Positions 1-7,845 of a stretch of DNA of 64,000 nucleotides are shown piece by piece. The stretch is from positions 1 to 64,000 of the forward strand of contig JBFXDD010000025.1 in the NCBI GenBank assembly GCA_050181465.1. Reading direction: 5' to 3'. Every line of letters begins with the position of its first letter. The stretch's first letter is position 1. Below the pieces are notes generated by a model, which had not been told where the DNA came from, ran no database searches, and saw only the letters and a list, made by a program, of their open reading frames with translations. The translations under genes were made by a program, and so were the position numbers. The DNA comes from JACRLW01 sp050181465. Its GTDB lineage: Bacteria > Planctomycetota > UBA1135 > UBA2386.

Positions 1-30
1 CCGCACGTCGAATTCGCCGCCCCTGTGTCC

Positions 31-1128
31 TCAGCGCACGATCAAGCCCGCCGCACCATCCGGCAGACTCCACGCGCCGTGGACTCGACGCAGGCTGCCG
101 TCTTGCTGCCGTCGCAAGGCGACGACTTCATCGTTGCCTGAGTCGAGCACGAAGAGCACGTGCCCGCGTCGTTCGAACTCGGCGTCGATCGGCCGCGCGC
201 CCATTTCGAGCTGGCCGGTTGCACCGGAGGCATCGAGTCGCATGAGGCGACCACGTCGATCGATCGAATAGCCCGTCAGCGTTCCGCTCGCGGTATTCGT
301 CGTGTAGGCGAACTCGCCGCCGCGAGGAATGGCGATCCAGCAAGCTGCCGTTTGATCCGTGGGCAGTGCGGCGGTGAGCACGTCGAGCGTGCCGTTGCCG
401 CGAATGCGATAGGATGACGTCACACTGGCGTTGGGTTGGCCACCGGCCGCTTCGCTCACGACGATCGTGCCGTCCTGCCGGAACAAGTATCCAAAGGGCG
501 TGCTGCCGGCGGAATCGTTGACCACGATGGGCCCGAGCGAACCGTCCCGTCGCACCGGAAACACGTCGATTCGATTCGTCGCGCGCTCGGTGACCACCAA
601 CCAGCGCCCATCGGGATCAAAGCCCACCTGCGCGGCGGCGACGCCGGTACCACTCAGCGCGGTCGTCCCGATCGGCTGCAGTCGGCCGTTGCGCACACGG
701 AAGCCGGTCACACTGTCGGAGTCGGCATTCAGCGCGTACACGAGATCGCCGTGCAGCGCCACACTGGTGGGGCGGTCGCCCCCAGACGATGCGGTGTCGG
801 TGCGCCAGAGGAACAGCCCGGCGAAGCTTCGGAAGAGAGTGATGTCGTCACTGCCGGGATTGACGGCGACGATCCAGCGGCCGTCCGGCGAGGCCGTAAG
901 TGCGCCCTGCGAGCCGAGACCCGCGGCGGTGCCGGTGCCACCGGTAGGAACGTTGGCCACGGGGAGCACTCGCCCGCTCGGCAGCGCGAGACCGACGGCG
1001 ACTTCGTTTCGGTCGGTCGCGTTCGTGATCGTGTAGACGGTCGAAAGGCCCTGTGCCGTGAGAGCGGTGGTGACGAGAAGTCCTGCGGCGAATGCGCGCA
1101 GTGAGCGGTGATTTTGATCGTGGATCAT
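31..1128 (-). CDS. Exported lactonase-like beta-propeller protein
   Basis: This 365-residue protein has an N-terminal Sec signal (hydrophobic stretch about residues 12-24, ending TALTAQG). The rest is a repeated propeller pattern: ALTASPDGRWIVAV, VGFDPDGRWLVVTE, then ARPIDAEFERRGHVLFVLD. Such 'SPDG+W' blades are typical of the 6-phosphogluconolactonase/YVTN seven-bladed family. Being exported, it is unlikely to serve the pentose-phosphate pathway, so a periplasmic or surface propeller is the safer description. The ATG at 1128 puts the signal peptide at the very N-terminus. It is divergent from a LysR regulator about 130 bp away, the usual arrangement for a LysR-controlled target, though no operator was identified. 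Substrate unknown. Confidence 0.75.
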   Translation of the reverse strand: MIHDQNHRSLRAFAAGLLVTTALTAQGLSTVYTITNATDRNEVAVGLALPSGRVLPVANVPTGGTGTAAGLGSQGALTASPDGRWIVAVNPGSDDITLFRSFAGLFLWRTDTASSGGDRPTSVALHGDLVYALNADSDSVTGFRVRNGRLQPIGTTALSGTGVAAAQVGFDPDGRWLVVTERATNRIDVFPVRRDGSLGPIVVNDSAGSTPFGYLFRQDGTIVVSEAAGGQPNASVTSSYRIRGNGTLDVLTAALPTDQTAACWIAIPRGGEFAYTTNTASGTLTGYSIDRRGRLMRLDASGATGQLEMGARPIDAEFERRGHVLFVLDSGNDEVVALRRQQDGSLRRVHGAWSLPDGAAGLIVR

Positions 1129-1258
1129 GGGATCGAAGAGGAGGATCGGTTGACTACCGCGACGGGGCTCATCGCGGCGGGCCAGCTACCGAAGCTGCGG
1201 CTCGGTCGATCCTGGCAATTCATGCAACGGTTCGTTGCGCCAGTCGAAACGGTCGTCC

Positions 1259-2179
1259 ATGCACGGACTCCGTCGTCTGCTCCCGATCTGGTCGTTGCTC
1301 CCATCCTTCCGTGTCGTTGGGGAGGACTTGCACCTCCCCAGTGCCGCGGCCGCGGCCGGAACCTCCCCATCGTCACTCTCTCGCGCGATCGCTCGCTTGG
1401 AGCGTGAGTTGGGGCAGCCCTTGTTTCGGCGTGGAGCGAGACGCCTCGTGCTGACCGACCGGGGCGCCTGCTTTCTCGATGCCGTTCGCGAAGCGATGCG
1501 ATGGATCGACACCGCCTGCGAAGAGATGCAAACCGATGCGCTCCGCGGCACGTTCCGAATCGCGAGCAGCGGAGTCGCGACCGCGAGCCTCGTGCTGCCG
1601 GCACTCGCCGCGATTCGGGCAAGGAATCCGGAGCTCGATCCCGAGATTTCGAGCGACCTGAGTGACTTGCCCGCACGTCTCTCGAGCGGCAGGCTCGACC
1701 TGGCCCTGGTGACCGGTGTCGTGCGCGCCCCGCGACTGCGCTGCGAGAAGGTGGGGGATGTCGCGACCGCGGTCTACTGCGGGCCCTCGCATCCCATCTC
1801 AGCGCGCGAGGATGTATCGCTCGCCGACCTCGAGGCCCTCGAGTTCGTCGTTCCGCCTCCGGACGGAGAGGGAGCGATTCGGGACGGGTGGCCGCTCGAT
1901 CGTCCGCGGCGCGTGGCGATGGTCGTCGACCAGATCCGACTTGGCGCGGAAGCCTGTCTGGTCGCGCCCGTCCTCGCGGTACTTCCGGTCACGGTCGGCG
2001 AGCGATTTCGTCCCCTCGGATTGATTCGCCTGCCGATCTCCGACCTGCCGCCGACGCCGCTCTACGCTTGGAGTCGACGGCGGCTAGGGAAGACGACCGT
2101 TGCCGACCGTGTGTTGGAGTCGATCATCGACTCACATCGCGCCGACGACGGCGGTCAATCGGGGAGTCGAGGTGAGTGA
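1259..2179 (+). CDS. LysR-family transcriptional regulator
   Basis: A 306-residue protein of normal LysR length. The N-terminal winged helix-turn-helix is recognisable as SAAAAAGTSPSSLSRAIARL followed by ELGQPLFRRGARRLVLTDRG (about residues 15-55), which matches the family pattern of recognition helix and wing. The remainder is the effector-binding domain (periplasmic-binding-protein fold), beginning near GTFRIASSGVATASLVLPAL. The ATG at 1259 is preferred over an in-frame TTG at 1235 because it places the HTH at the usual distance from the start. It is divergent from the exported propeller gene at 31-1128, its most likely target. Its 3' end overlaps the convergent Kelch gene by 48 bp. Effector unknown. 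Confidence 0.85.
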   Translation: MHGLRRLLPIWSLLPSFRVVGEDLHLPSAAAAAGTSPSSLSRAIARLERELGQPLFRRGARRLVLTDRGACFLDAVREAMRWIDTACEEMQTDALRGTFRIASSGVATASLVLPALAAIRARNPELDPEISSDLSDLPARLSSGRLDLALVTGVVRAPRLRCEKVGDVATAVYCGPSHPISAREDVSLADLEALEFVVPPPDGEGAIRDGWPLDRPRRVAMVVDQIRLGAEACLVAPVLAVLPVTVGERFRPLGLIRLPISDLPPTPLYAWSRRRLGKTTVADRVLESIIDSHRADDGGQSGSRGE

Positions 2180-3637
2180 GGTGAACGTCGCGTTGATCTC
2201 GAGCACTTGGAAGTGCAGCGTGGCGCCGGCCAGTGCGGGCACGTCGGGAAGTACCAACGAGTTCGTGCTGACTCCGCCGATCACCGGCAGCCCGAAGGAG
2301 ATGTCCAGGGTGATGTCGAGTGTGCAGCCCGGAATACCGATCGGGAGTAGCGCGCTCAGCGGAAGCGACTGGGTGTTGAAGCCGATTCCGTGCAGGGCGA
2401 TGGACCCCGCGGCGAGGCCGCTCGCGGCGTAAACGAAGTTGCGCGTCGTCCACGGTGCGTCATTGGGCGCGACGCCGCCGATGGTGAGGCCACCGCATCC
2501 AGCCGTACCGTTCGTGGCCGAAGCCACCGGATCGCTCTGGTAGTGATACGTCAGTACGCGAGGCCCGCCGGAGGACGGGTCCTGGCCGCCGAACTTGTAG
2601 ACCTTGCCGAGCGACGAGACGAATGCGGCGTAGTAGCGGCTCGCACGGCCGATGACCGGATTGGTTGTTCCAAATGCAGCGGCTCCGTAGAGCTTCCATT
2701 CGTTGGTCACGCAGTCGAACTCGCTGCACCAGTTGGTCGGCGAGCCGCCGTAGGCGGAGAAGACCGGGTCGACGGTCCCGATGCCCTGCCCACCCTGCAT
2801 CACGACTCGCCGGCGCACTTCGTCGTAGACCGCCTGGTTCGCATTGACCGATGCGGGAATGACTGCGGTCGTCGGCACGATCTGAACCCAGTCGGCACCG
2901 TTCCAACGCCAGGTATCGAGGAAGGGAGTCTGCGGCGAGGTGGTCGGATCGATGCCGCCGCACAGGAAAATGTCGCCGAAGTCACGGCGCGTCATCACGT
3001 GGTGCTGCCGGCGCGCGGGGGGCGTCGTCGCAGTCGACAACGGAATCCAAACACCGGAAATGAAGAGCCAGGTATCGGCTGCCGGAGCGGATGGCGTGAT
3101 CCCGGTATCACCGCCGAACATGATCATCCCACCGGTCATCGGATCCCAGGCCATCGCCGGCCACTGCCGAGGCGAGGGATTGCCGCTCGGCGGAGTCACG
3201 TTGGTCCAGGCATTGGTCGTGGGATCCCACTCCCAGGTCTCATCGAGAAGACCTTGCGTGGCGCCGCCGATGTTCCCGCCGAAGACAACGAGCTTGTTGC
3301 GCGTGAAGTCCCACGCCACCGCACAGCGACCGCGAGGAGAGGGTGAACCCACCGCGCCCTCTGCCGTCTTCAAGGTCCAGGCCGTGCCGTTGAACTCGTA
3401 GAGCGCGTTGAGAGTCGTCGTGGTGGCGTTACCGGAGTATCCGCCGAACACGTAGAAGTGCGTGTCGCTCGCGGCACCCAGATTGTCGCGACGCTGCGAT
3501 GGATTGCCGGTCGCGGCCGCATTGACCCACGCGGCGCGGGGTGCGACTTGCGGGATCGGAGAGGGAGGCGGACCCTGCGCCAAAGCGGCGTGCGAGAGCG
3601 AGGTGAGGAACAGAAGGGCTAGGGCTGGCTTGTGCAT
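2132..3637 (-). CDS. Secreted Kelch-type beta-propeller protein
   Basis: A 501-residue exported protein starting with a clear signal peptide (MHKPALALLFLTSLSHAALAQ). Upstream in-frame sequence is arginine-rich and not signal-like, so ATG 3637 is chosen. It carries Kelch-like blades with the motif FGG followed by a W of the next strand: HFYVFGGYSG, KLVVFGGNIGG, GMIMFGGDTG, DIFLCGGIDP, RVVMQGGQGIG, KVYKFGGQDP. The last ~130 residues form a C-terminal module starting at GCGGLTIGG and containing a PGC motif (GIPGCTLDITL) and LPDVPALAGATLHFQ. Similar endings occur in many secreted proteins of this window. Probably extracellular or surface-associated; ligand unknown. Its 3' end overlaps LysR tail-to-tail. 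Confidence 0.8.
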   Translation of the reverse strand: MHKPALALLFLTSLSHAALAQGPPPSPIPQVAPRAAWVNAAATGNPSQRRDNLGAASDTHFYVFGGYSGNATTTTLNALYEFNGTAWTLKTAEGAVGSPSPRGRCAVAWDFTRNKLVVFGGNIGGATQGLLDETWEWDPTTNAWTNVTPPSGNPSPRQWPAMAWDPMTGGMIMFGGDTGITPSAPAADTWLFISGVWIPLSTATTPPARRQHHVMTRRDFGDIFLCGGIDPTTSPQTPFLDTWRWNGADWVQIVPTTAVIPASVNANQAVYDEVRRRVVMQGGQGIGTVDPVFSAYGGSPTNWCSEFDCVTNEWKLYGAAAFGTTNPVIGRASRYYAAFVSSLGKVYKFGGQDPSSGGPRVLTYHYQSDPVASATNGTAGCGGLTIGGVAPNDAPWTTRNFVYAASGLAAGSIALHGIGFNTQSLPLSALLPIGIPGCTLDITLDISFGLPVIGGVSTNSLVLPDVPALAGATLHFQVLEINATFTSLTSTPRLTAVVGAM

Positions 3638-3963
3638 GAGCAGGGTGAGTACGGAAACGTCGGAGAATAGTCGACGTGCTCGGCATTCCTGAGCGACTCT
3701 CGTTCGCAGCCGATGCCGGGCACGCGGCGAAACTGCGTCCGCTCGTTGCCATCGCGGCTTGGGCGCAGGAAGCCTGCGGCAGGTTCTCCGGAAGAACTCG
3801 GCCCCGCGACCTTTGGCCATCGCTCTGAACTGGCGGGGAGCGATCCGAAAGCGCACGCGCGCGCGGTCTCAAGCGGGCTAGAGGCTTTCGGGCGAATCCT
3901 CGCGGCAGGACGAACCGAGGTGTCCGTCCGCCGCGAAGTCGCTCGCAACCGTCGCCACGCTCG
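3638..3963. other. Gene-free stretch between two minus-strand secreted-protein genes
   Basis: This interval lies between the start of the Kelch gene and the end of the PKD protein gene. It must hold the Kelch gene's promoter and probably a terminator for the PKD gene. I see no convincing hairpin with a T-run and no conserved ORF; the ORFs crossing it are arginine-rich shadows. Confidence 0.5.
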
Positions 3964-5883
3964 TCAGTTCGCGAGCCACCACTCCTGTCCGTTGGAGAGC
4001 GAGAACGCTCCCGAAGACACGACGAAGTTCAGGTTCTGTAGATTGATGGGGCCGGCGCCGTTGAGCGAAGGCAGGTTGGGCACCGTGAGCGACATCGGGT
4101 AGGAGCCGGCGTTCAAGAGGGCGCCGCCGTTGAGCGCGATCTGGCCCAGGATCGTATTGATGTAGAGCGTGCCGAACGGGGTCGCCAAGTTCGAACGGCC
4201 CAAGCCGATGAGCACGAAGCCGAGCACGCCGTTGTCCTGCTGCTCGGTGAGCACGGTTGCGCTGGCACCCAGGAGAGGCAGTGCTGTCGTTCGCAAGGTC
4301 GGGGCCGCTGCGCCGCTTCCTGACGGCGTGCCTGTGCCGTACGGCAGCCCGACCGCCGCGCTGACTCCGAGTACGACGCGGGACAGCGCGCCGTTGGGTT
4401 CTTGTGAGTACGCCGCCGTTCCGCCGCTCGTCACCAGGTTGGTCTGCGTGAGGAAGCGCGTGAGGGTGATCGGCGAGCCCAGCACGGACGATTGGAAGGG
4501 ACCGGCGGGCGTGCCGTACGAGTTGCGCATCGTGCTCGAGTCGCCGCATGCGCCCAGCACGCCGACGAACTCGCCGCTGTCGAAGCTGACGACGCACGGA
4601 ATCGGCTGTGCGCTCGGCGCACCCGCCGCGAAGAACTCGAGTCCGCCGGTCGCATTGGCGGAGAACACCGGCGGTGCGGCGGCAAGACGATACACAGCGA
4701 CGTTTTGAAGGCCGTGCGCCGTTTCGTCGGGGACGAGCAGAGAGACGATGGAGAAGCGGGTCGTCGATTGGAACCAGAAGCCGCGCGTGGCGGTCGCGGA
4801 GCTGAACGTGCTCCCGAATGGTGGAACAGGAACGATGCCGACGCCGATCGGGATCGTGATCGTGTCGTTGCTGATGGCATCGTTCACCGTCAGCTTGCTG
4901 ATGTATTGTCCCGCGGTGGGAAACGTGAAGGCCGCGTTCTGGGAAGTCGCATCGACGTTGCCGTCATTGTCGAAGTCCCAGGACCAGGACGTTGGGTTGC
5001 CGGTCGACGTATCGGTGAAGAGCACAGTCGTTCCGGTCAGCACACTCGTGGTGAAGCTCGCCGTGACCGTGCCGACTTCGATGTATGCGTTCTTGGTGTT
5101 CGTGACTTGGCCATGTGCGCCGTCCACTGCGGACAGCGCGACGCTGTAGATGCCTTCCGTGACGTACGTGTGTGACGGGTTTTGCGAGGTGTAGTCGGGG
5201 GTGCCGTCGTTGTCGACGTCCCAGCTCCACGCGAGCACGCCGTTGGGATCGGACGTGAAAGTCTGGTCGGTGAACTGCACCGTGAGCGGTTCGGTGCCTG
5301 TGCGCGGCGTCGCATCGAAGTTCGGAAACAATCCGTTACCGAGCTGATAGCAGATCGTGCCGTTCCACTGCCGCGGCTGGATCACGGTGCCGGTGAAGGG
5401 CTGAGCTTGGATCGCGCCGAGGTTGAGCGCGATGTTGCTGTCTGAGTAGTTGGTTGCCGCGGTCGACGAGTAGCGATGGGAGGTGCCGTCGCAGTCGAGG
5501 GCGACTCCGTACGAGCCCGGGGTGAGGACCAGCGGGTTCGCCAGGACGAAGGTGGTCGGCAGCCCGGGCCCGGCGGCGACGACGGTACCGGTGGGGAAGT
5601 TAGCGACCTGGGTCCACACGGCTTGGTTGGTCTGATTTCCGACCCAGGTGTTCGGCGTGATCCACACGTCGAGGCCGACGGCGGTGTTCGCGGTCGCGCT
5701 GAAGTTGCAGTCGATCGAAGTGATTCGGATCGGGTTGGTCACCACGATGTCGAACAGCGCGGCGTTGCCGGCGGTCGTCGTGGTCGTGCCGGCGAAGGTG
5801 GTACTGAGGCAGTTCTGGGCCGGCGCGAGCGCGGCGAGTGAGGGCAGACCCAGGGCCAGGAGCAGGCGGATGGTCGTGTGCAT
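3964..5883 (-). CDS. Secreted protein with two PKD domains
   Basis: A 639-residue exported protein with signal peptide MHTTIRLLLALGLPSLAALAPAQ. An N-terminal module (about residues 25-185) includes SYGVALDCDGTSHRYSSTA and QPRQWNGTICYQL. Two PKD domains follow (about 190-350), recognised by VQFTDQTF, AWSWDVDNDGTPDYTSQNPSHTY and VLFTDTSTGNPTSWSWDFDNDG. The C-terminal ~280 residues are of unknown function and include a repeat of the N-terminal style. PKD domains are Ig-like folds found in surface glycoproteins and polysaccharide-binding enzymes. No catalytic domain is visible. The start at 5883 was chosen because upstream in-frame sequence crosses the tRNA antisense. It is architecturally related to the PKD protein at 20222-22213. 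Confidence 0.8.
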   Translation of the reverse strand: MHTTIRLLLALGLPSLAALAPAQNCLSTTFAGTTTTTAGNAALFDIVVTNPIRITSIDCNFSATANTAVGLDVWITPNTWVGNQTNQAVWTQVANFPTGTVVAAGPGLPTTFVLANPLVLTPGSYGVALDCDGTSHRYSSTAATNYSDSNIALNLGAIQAQPFTGTVIQPRQWNGTICYQLGNGLFPNFDATPRTGTEPLTVQFTDQTFTSDPNGVLAWSWDVDNDGTPDYTSQNPSHTYVTEGIYSVALSAVDGAHGQVTNTKNAYIEVGTVTASFTTSVLTGTTVLFTDTSTGNPTSWSWDFDNDGNVDATSQNAAFTFPTAGQYISKLTVNDAISNDTITIPIGVGIVPVPPFGSTFSSATATRGFWFQSTTRFSIVSLLVPDETAHGLQNVAVYRLAAAPPVFSANATGGLEFFAAGAPSAQPIPCVVSFDSGEFVGVLGACGDSSTMRNSYGTPAGPFQSSVLGSPITLTRFLTQTNLVTSGGTAAYSQEPNGALSRVVLGVSAAVGLPYGTGTPSGSGAAAPTLRTTALPLLGASATVLTEQQDNGVLGFVLIGLGRSNLATPFGTLYINTILGQIALNGGALLNAGSYPMSLTVPNLPSLNGAGPINLQNLNFVVSSGAFSLSNGQEWWLAN

Positions 5884-6148
5884 TGGGGCGAGCAGTGGAG
5901 AAGAACGAGGAGGCGCAGTCGCCTCGAGCGCTTGCAGGATAGCGAACTCTCGCAAGCCCGAATCCGGGCTGCCCGTCCCCCGGCCGTCGTCGCGGGGGGG
6001 CGCGAGCCGCGGGCCGACATCTCTCACCTGCCCACTGGCGCGGCCGCGACGTCTCGCTAGACTCCCCGTCCCGCTCGCCGCGCCAGCGATGGCACAGCGA
6101 CTTCTCCCGAAGCTCGAACCCACGAGGCGCGACGTGTTGGGACCGGTC

Positions 6149-6225
6149 CGGAGCGTGGCGCAGCCTGGTAGCGCACTTGCATGGGGTGCAAGGGGTCGGA
6201 GGTTCAAATCCTCTCGCTCCGACCA
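6149..6225 (+). tRNA. tRNA-Pro (anticodon GGG)
   Basis: A 77-nt cloverleaf with encoded CCA. The acceptor stem CGGAGCG pairs with CGCTCCG at 6215-6221, followed by A and CCA. The D-arm includes GCGCAGCCTGGTAGCGC. The anticodon stem CTTGC/GCAAG encloses the 7-nt loop ATGGGGT, giving anticodon GGG (proline, CCC/CCU codons). The T-arm GGTTCAAATCC is canonical. Confidence 0.95.
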
Positions 6226-6600
6226 TTTCTCGCGCGGGCGGTGTGCAGCGCGGCGTGCGAGGGGGCCCTCCTGCCCTTGCCGTCCGCCGTTGGCGTCACG
6301 GCAGGTCCGTCTCCCAGATCCGCCTGGTTCACTTGACGGTGCGGGGCGTGAGTCGATCGCCTTCGATCGACTGCCGCATCCCACCGAGAGTTACCGGCGC
6401 TTCGAGCGGCATGCCTTGCCCACGCCAGCTCACTCGACTGCTCGATCATGGCTCCGGCTTCGCGCCACGTCGTGCTCTGTGGGCGCGTCGCTTGGAGAAC
6501 CCGGGCGCCGGGCAAGCGACGAATGACTCGTCCCGTGTTGCTGCCGCGGCCGACGGGACCGTCGTCGAGGACTCGAGTCGTGCCTGCGGCATGTCCTCTG
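6226..6600. other. Non-coding stretch after tRNA-Pro
   Basis: No recognisable gene. It contains one perfect 9-bp inverted repeat (see 6351-6372). The longer ORFs crossing it are arginine-rich and resemble no family. It leads into a fragment of the 184-bp repeat and a decayed propeller gene, so the stretch is probably degraded DNA. Confidence 0.5.
6351..6372. repeat. Perfect 9-bp hairpin
   Basis: AGTCGATCG and CGATCGACT flank a 4-nt loop. It lies about 125 bp downstream of the tRNA and has no T-run, so it is not a confident terminator. Confidence 0.4.
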
Positions 6601-6656
6601 GCTCGGACTCTTCGGGAACGTCGTCGCGAGATCGACGCAGGTCCATGCGCGGCAAG
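6601..6656 (-). repeat. Fragment (copy F) of the 184-bp palindromic element
   Basis: The segment with CGGACTCTTCGGGAACGTCG, then CGAGATCGACGCAGGTC and GCGGCAAG, matches the first ~55 bp of the copies at 13231 and 17313 (as read on the plus strand). It differs by several substitutions. The rest of the element is missing. It abuts the start of the decayed propeller gene at 6664. Confidence 0.65.
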
Positions 6657-6663
6657 AATCAAC

Positions 6664-7487
6664 TACCCGACCATGGACGAACTCGGCGGGAACCGAGTGC
6701 GGGGCATCCACGGCGACAACGCGGGGCACCTCGACCTCACCACGCTCGGCGGGATCTGCAAGTTCGACGGGTACGTCTCCACGACGTTGCCCGCGGCGGC
6801 GAGTGAGGACGGTGGCTGGCGACTGCATCCCGGCGACTCATGGTTCCTGTGGTTCAGGGGACGCCGACAGCTCCGCACGCGGCCGACACCAGCCCTGCGA
6901 AAGGCCCACATCGCTTCGACGGCTCGACGCTGAGCCATCTGCGGCTGCCAAAGTCCGGCATCGAGGCCGAGACGGCAAGGTCCCGCTGGAGTCACTACGA
7001 GATCTACGGCACTTCCGAGACAGCCTTGGGCACATGTGGTTCGGCACCGGCAACTTCGGTGCATGTCGCGACGGCGGGCACTCGTTCGGCTGGCCGTGCG
7101 AGCGACAACTCACGATCGCGCCGAACGGCGAGTCCTTCGGCGTCTGCCCTGTCATCGAGAACGCGGGCGGCGTGTTCTGGATCTGCAACACGAAGTCTCC
7201 GTTCCAGGTTTGGCCTGAGAACCCGGCTCAGCCTGAGAACCCGGCTCAGGCTGAGAACACGGATGGGAAGGATGCCTACACGCGAGAGCTGGCGGGCGAC
7301 CCGACTCCGACGGGCAGCGAGGAGATCTACTTCCAAGGCGCAGAGGCGGACGCGAGCGGGTATCTGTGGCTCGGGACACCCACGGCGCGGCCGTACCGTC
7401 TCCACGACGGCGCGTTCGAACGATCTGGACCGAGACTTCTTCGGTCGCCGGTTCCGAGGCGTCGACATCGACGACTTCATCCTGTGA
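6664..7487 (+). pseudogene. Decayed two-component-regulator-propeller-like gene
   Basis: Family-like peptides occur in successive reading frames on one strand. Frame 1 has NYPTMDELGGNRVRGIHGD, DLTTLGGICKFDG and GWRLHPGDSWFLWF. Frame 3 then has VQGTP, FDGSTLSHLRLPKS and WSHYEIY. Frame 2 has GHMWFGTGNFGACRDGGHSF, GGVFWICNTKSPFQV and GYLWLGTPTARPYRLHDGAF. Frame 3 returns with DLDRDFFGRRFRGVDIDDF before a stop at 7485. The 'G+lWfGT...G..rydG.sF' blades are those of reg_prop-type ligand-sensing propellers. At least three frameshifts are needed, so it is almost certainly inactive. A copy-F repeat fragment sits just upstream. Confidence 0.6.
7214..7249 (+). repeat. 18-bp tandem repeat inside the decayed propeller gene
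   Basis: CCTGAGAACCCGGCTCAG occurs twice back to back, with a third degenerate partial unit after it (GCTGAGAACACGG). It encodes PENPAQ repeats. Slippage expansion in an already inactive gene is the simplest explanation. Confidence 0.8.
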
Positions 7488-7489
7488 GC

Positions 7490-7845
7490 GATCTTCGCTC
7501 CCACGCGTGACTCGGCACGCATCCACATCGCATCGAGATTCTGCGCGTGGCGGGGATCACCCGAGCGATCGCTCCGCCCAGATCCGATTCGGCTGCGGCA
7601 GGCTGATCCGCGGCTAACCCATCTTCCGGAGCAACGATCGCAGGGACCAGCAGGCAGGAACCGCACGGCACACTCCGTTCTGCCCAGTCAGCCTTACTGA
7701 GTTGCGGGAAGGTCTCGAAGTCTTGCGCTGACCATGGGGGTCCATTCCCCCTTCGAGGCGAATCGCAACCGGCACGGCACGAGCAGTTGGCTTCCGCAAT
7801 CCCGTACGAGTGCACCTGCCCCACTCTTGGCATCATTCGCCACTC
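7490..7845. other. Gene-free stretch upstream of the GH20 gene
   Basis: No protein family recognised on either strand. It must contain the promoter of the GH20 gene, but no clear -35/-10 pair or operator is visible. Confidence 0.5.

Noticed and set aside
5600..6226. A minus-strand frame beginning MVGARGFEPPTPC
   Set aside because: This is the well-known translation of a tRNA's antisense strand; here it reads the tRNA-Pro.
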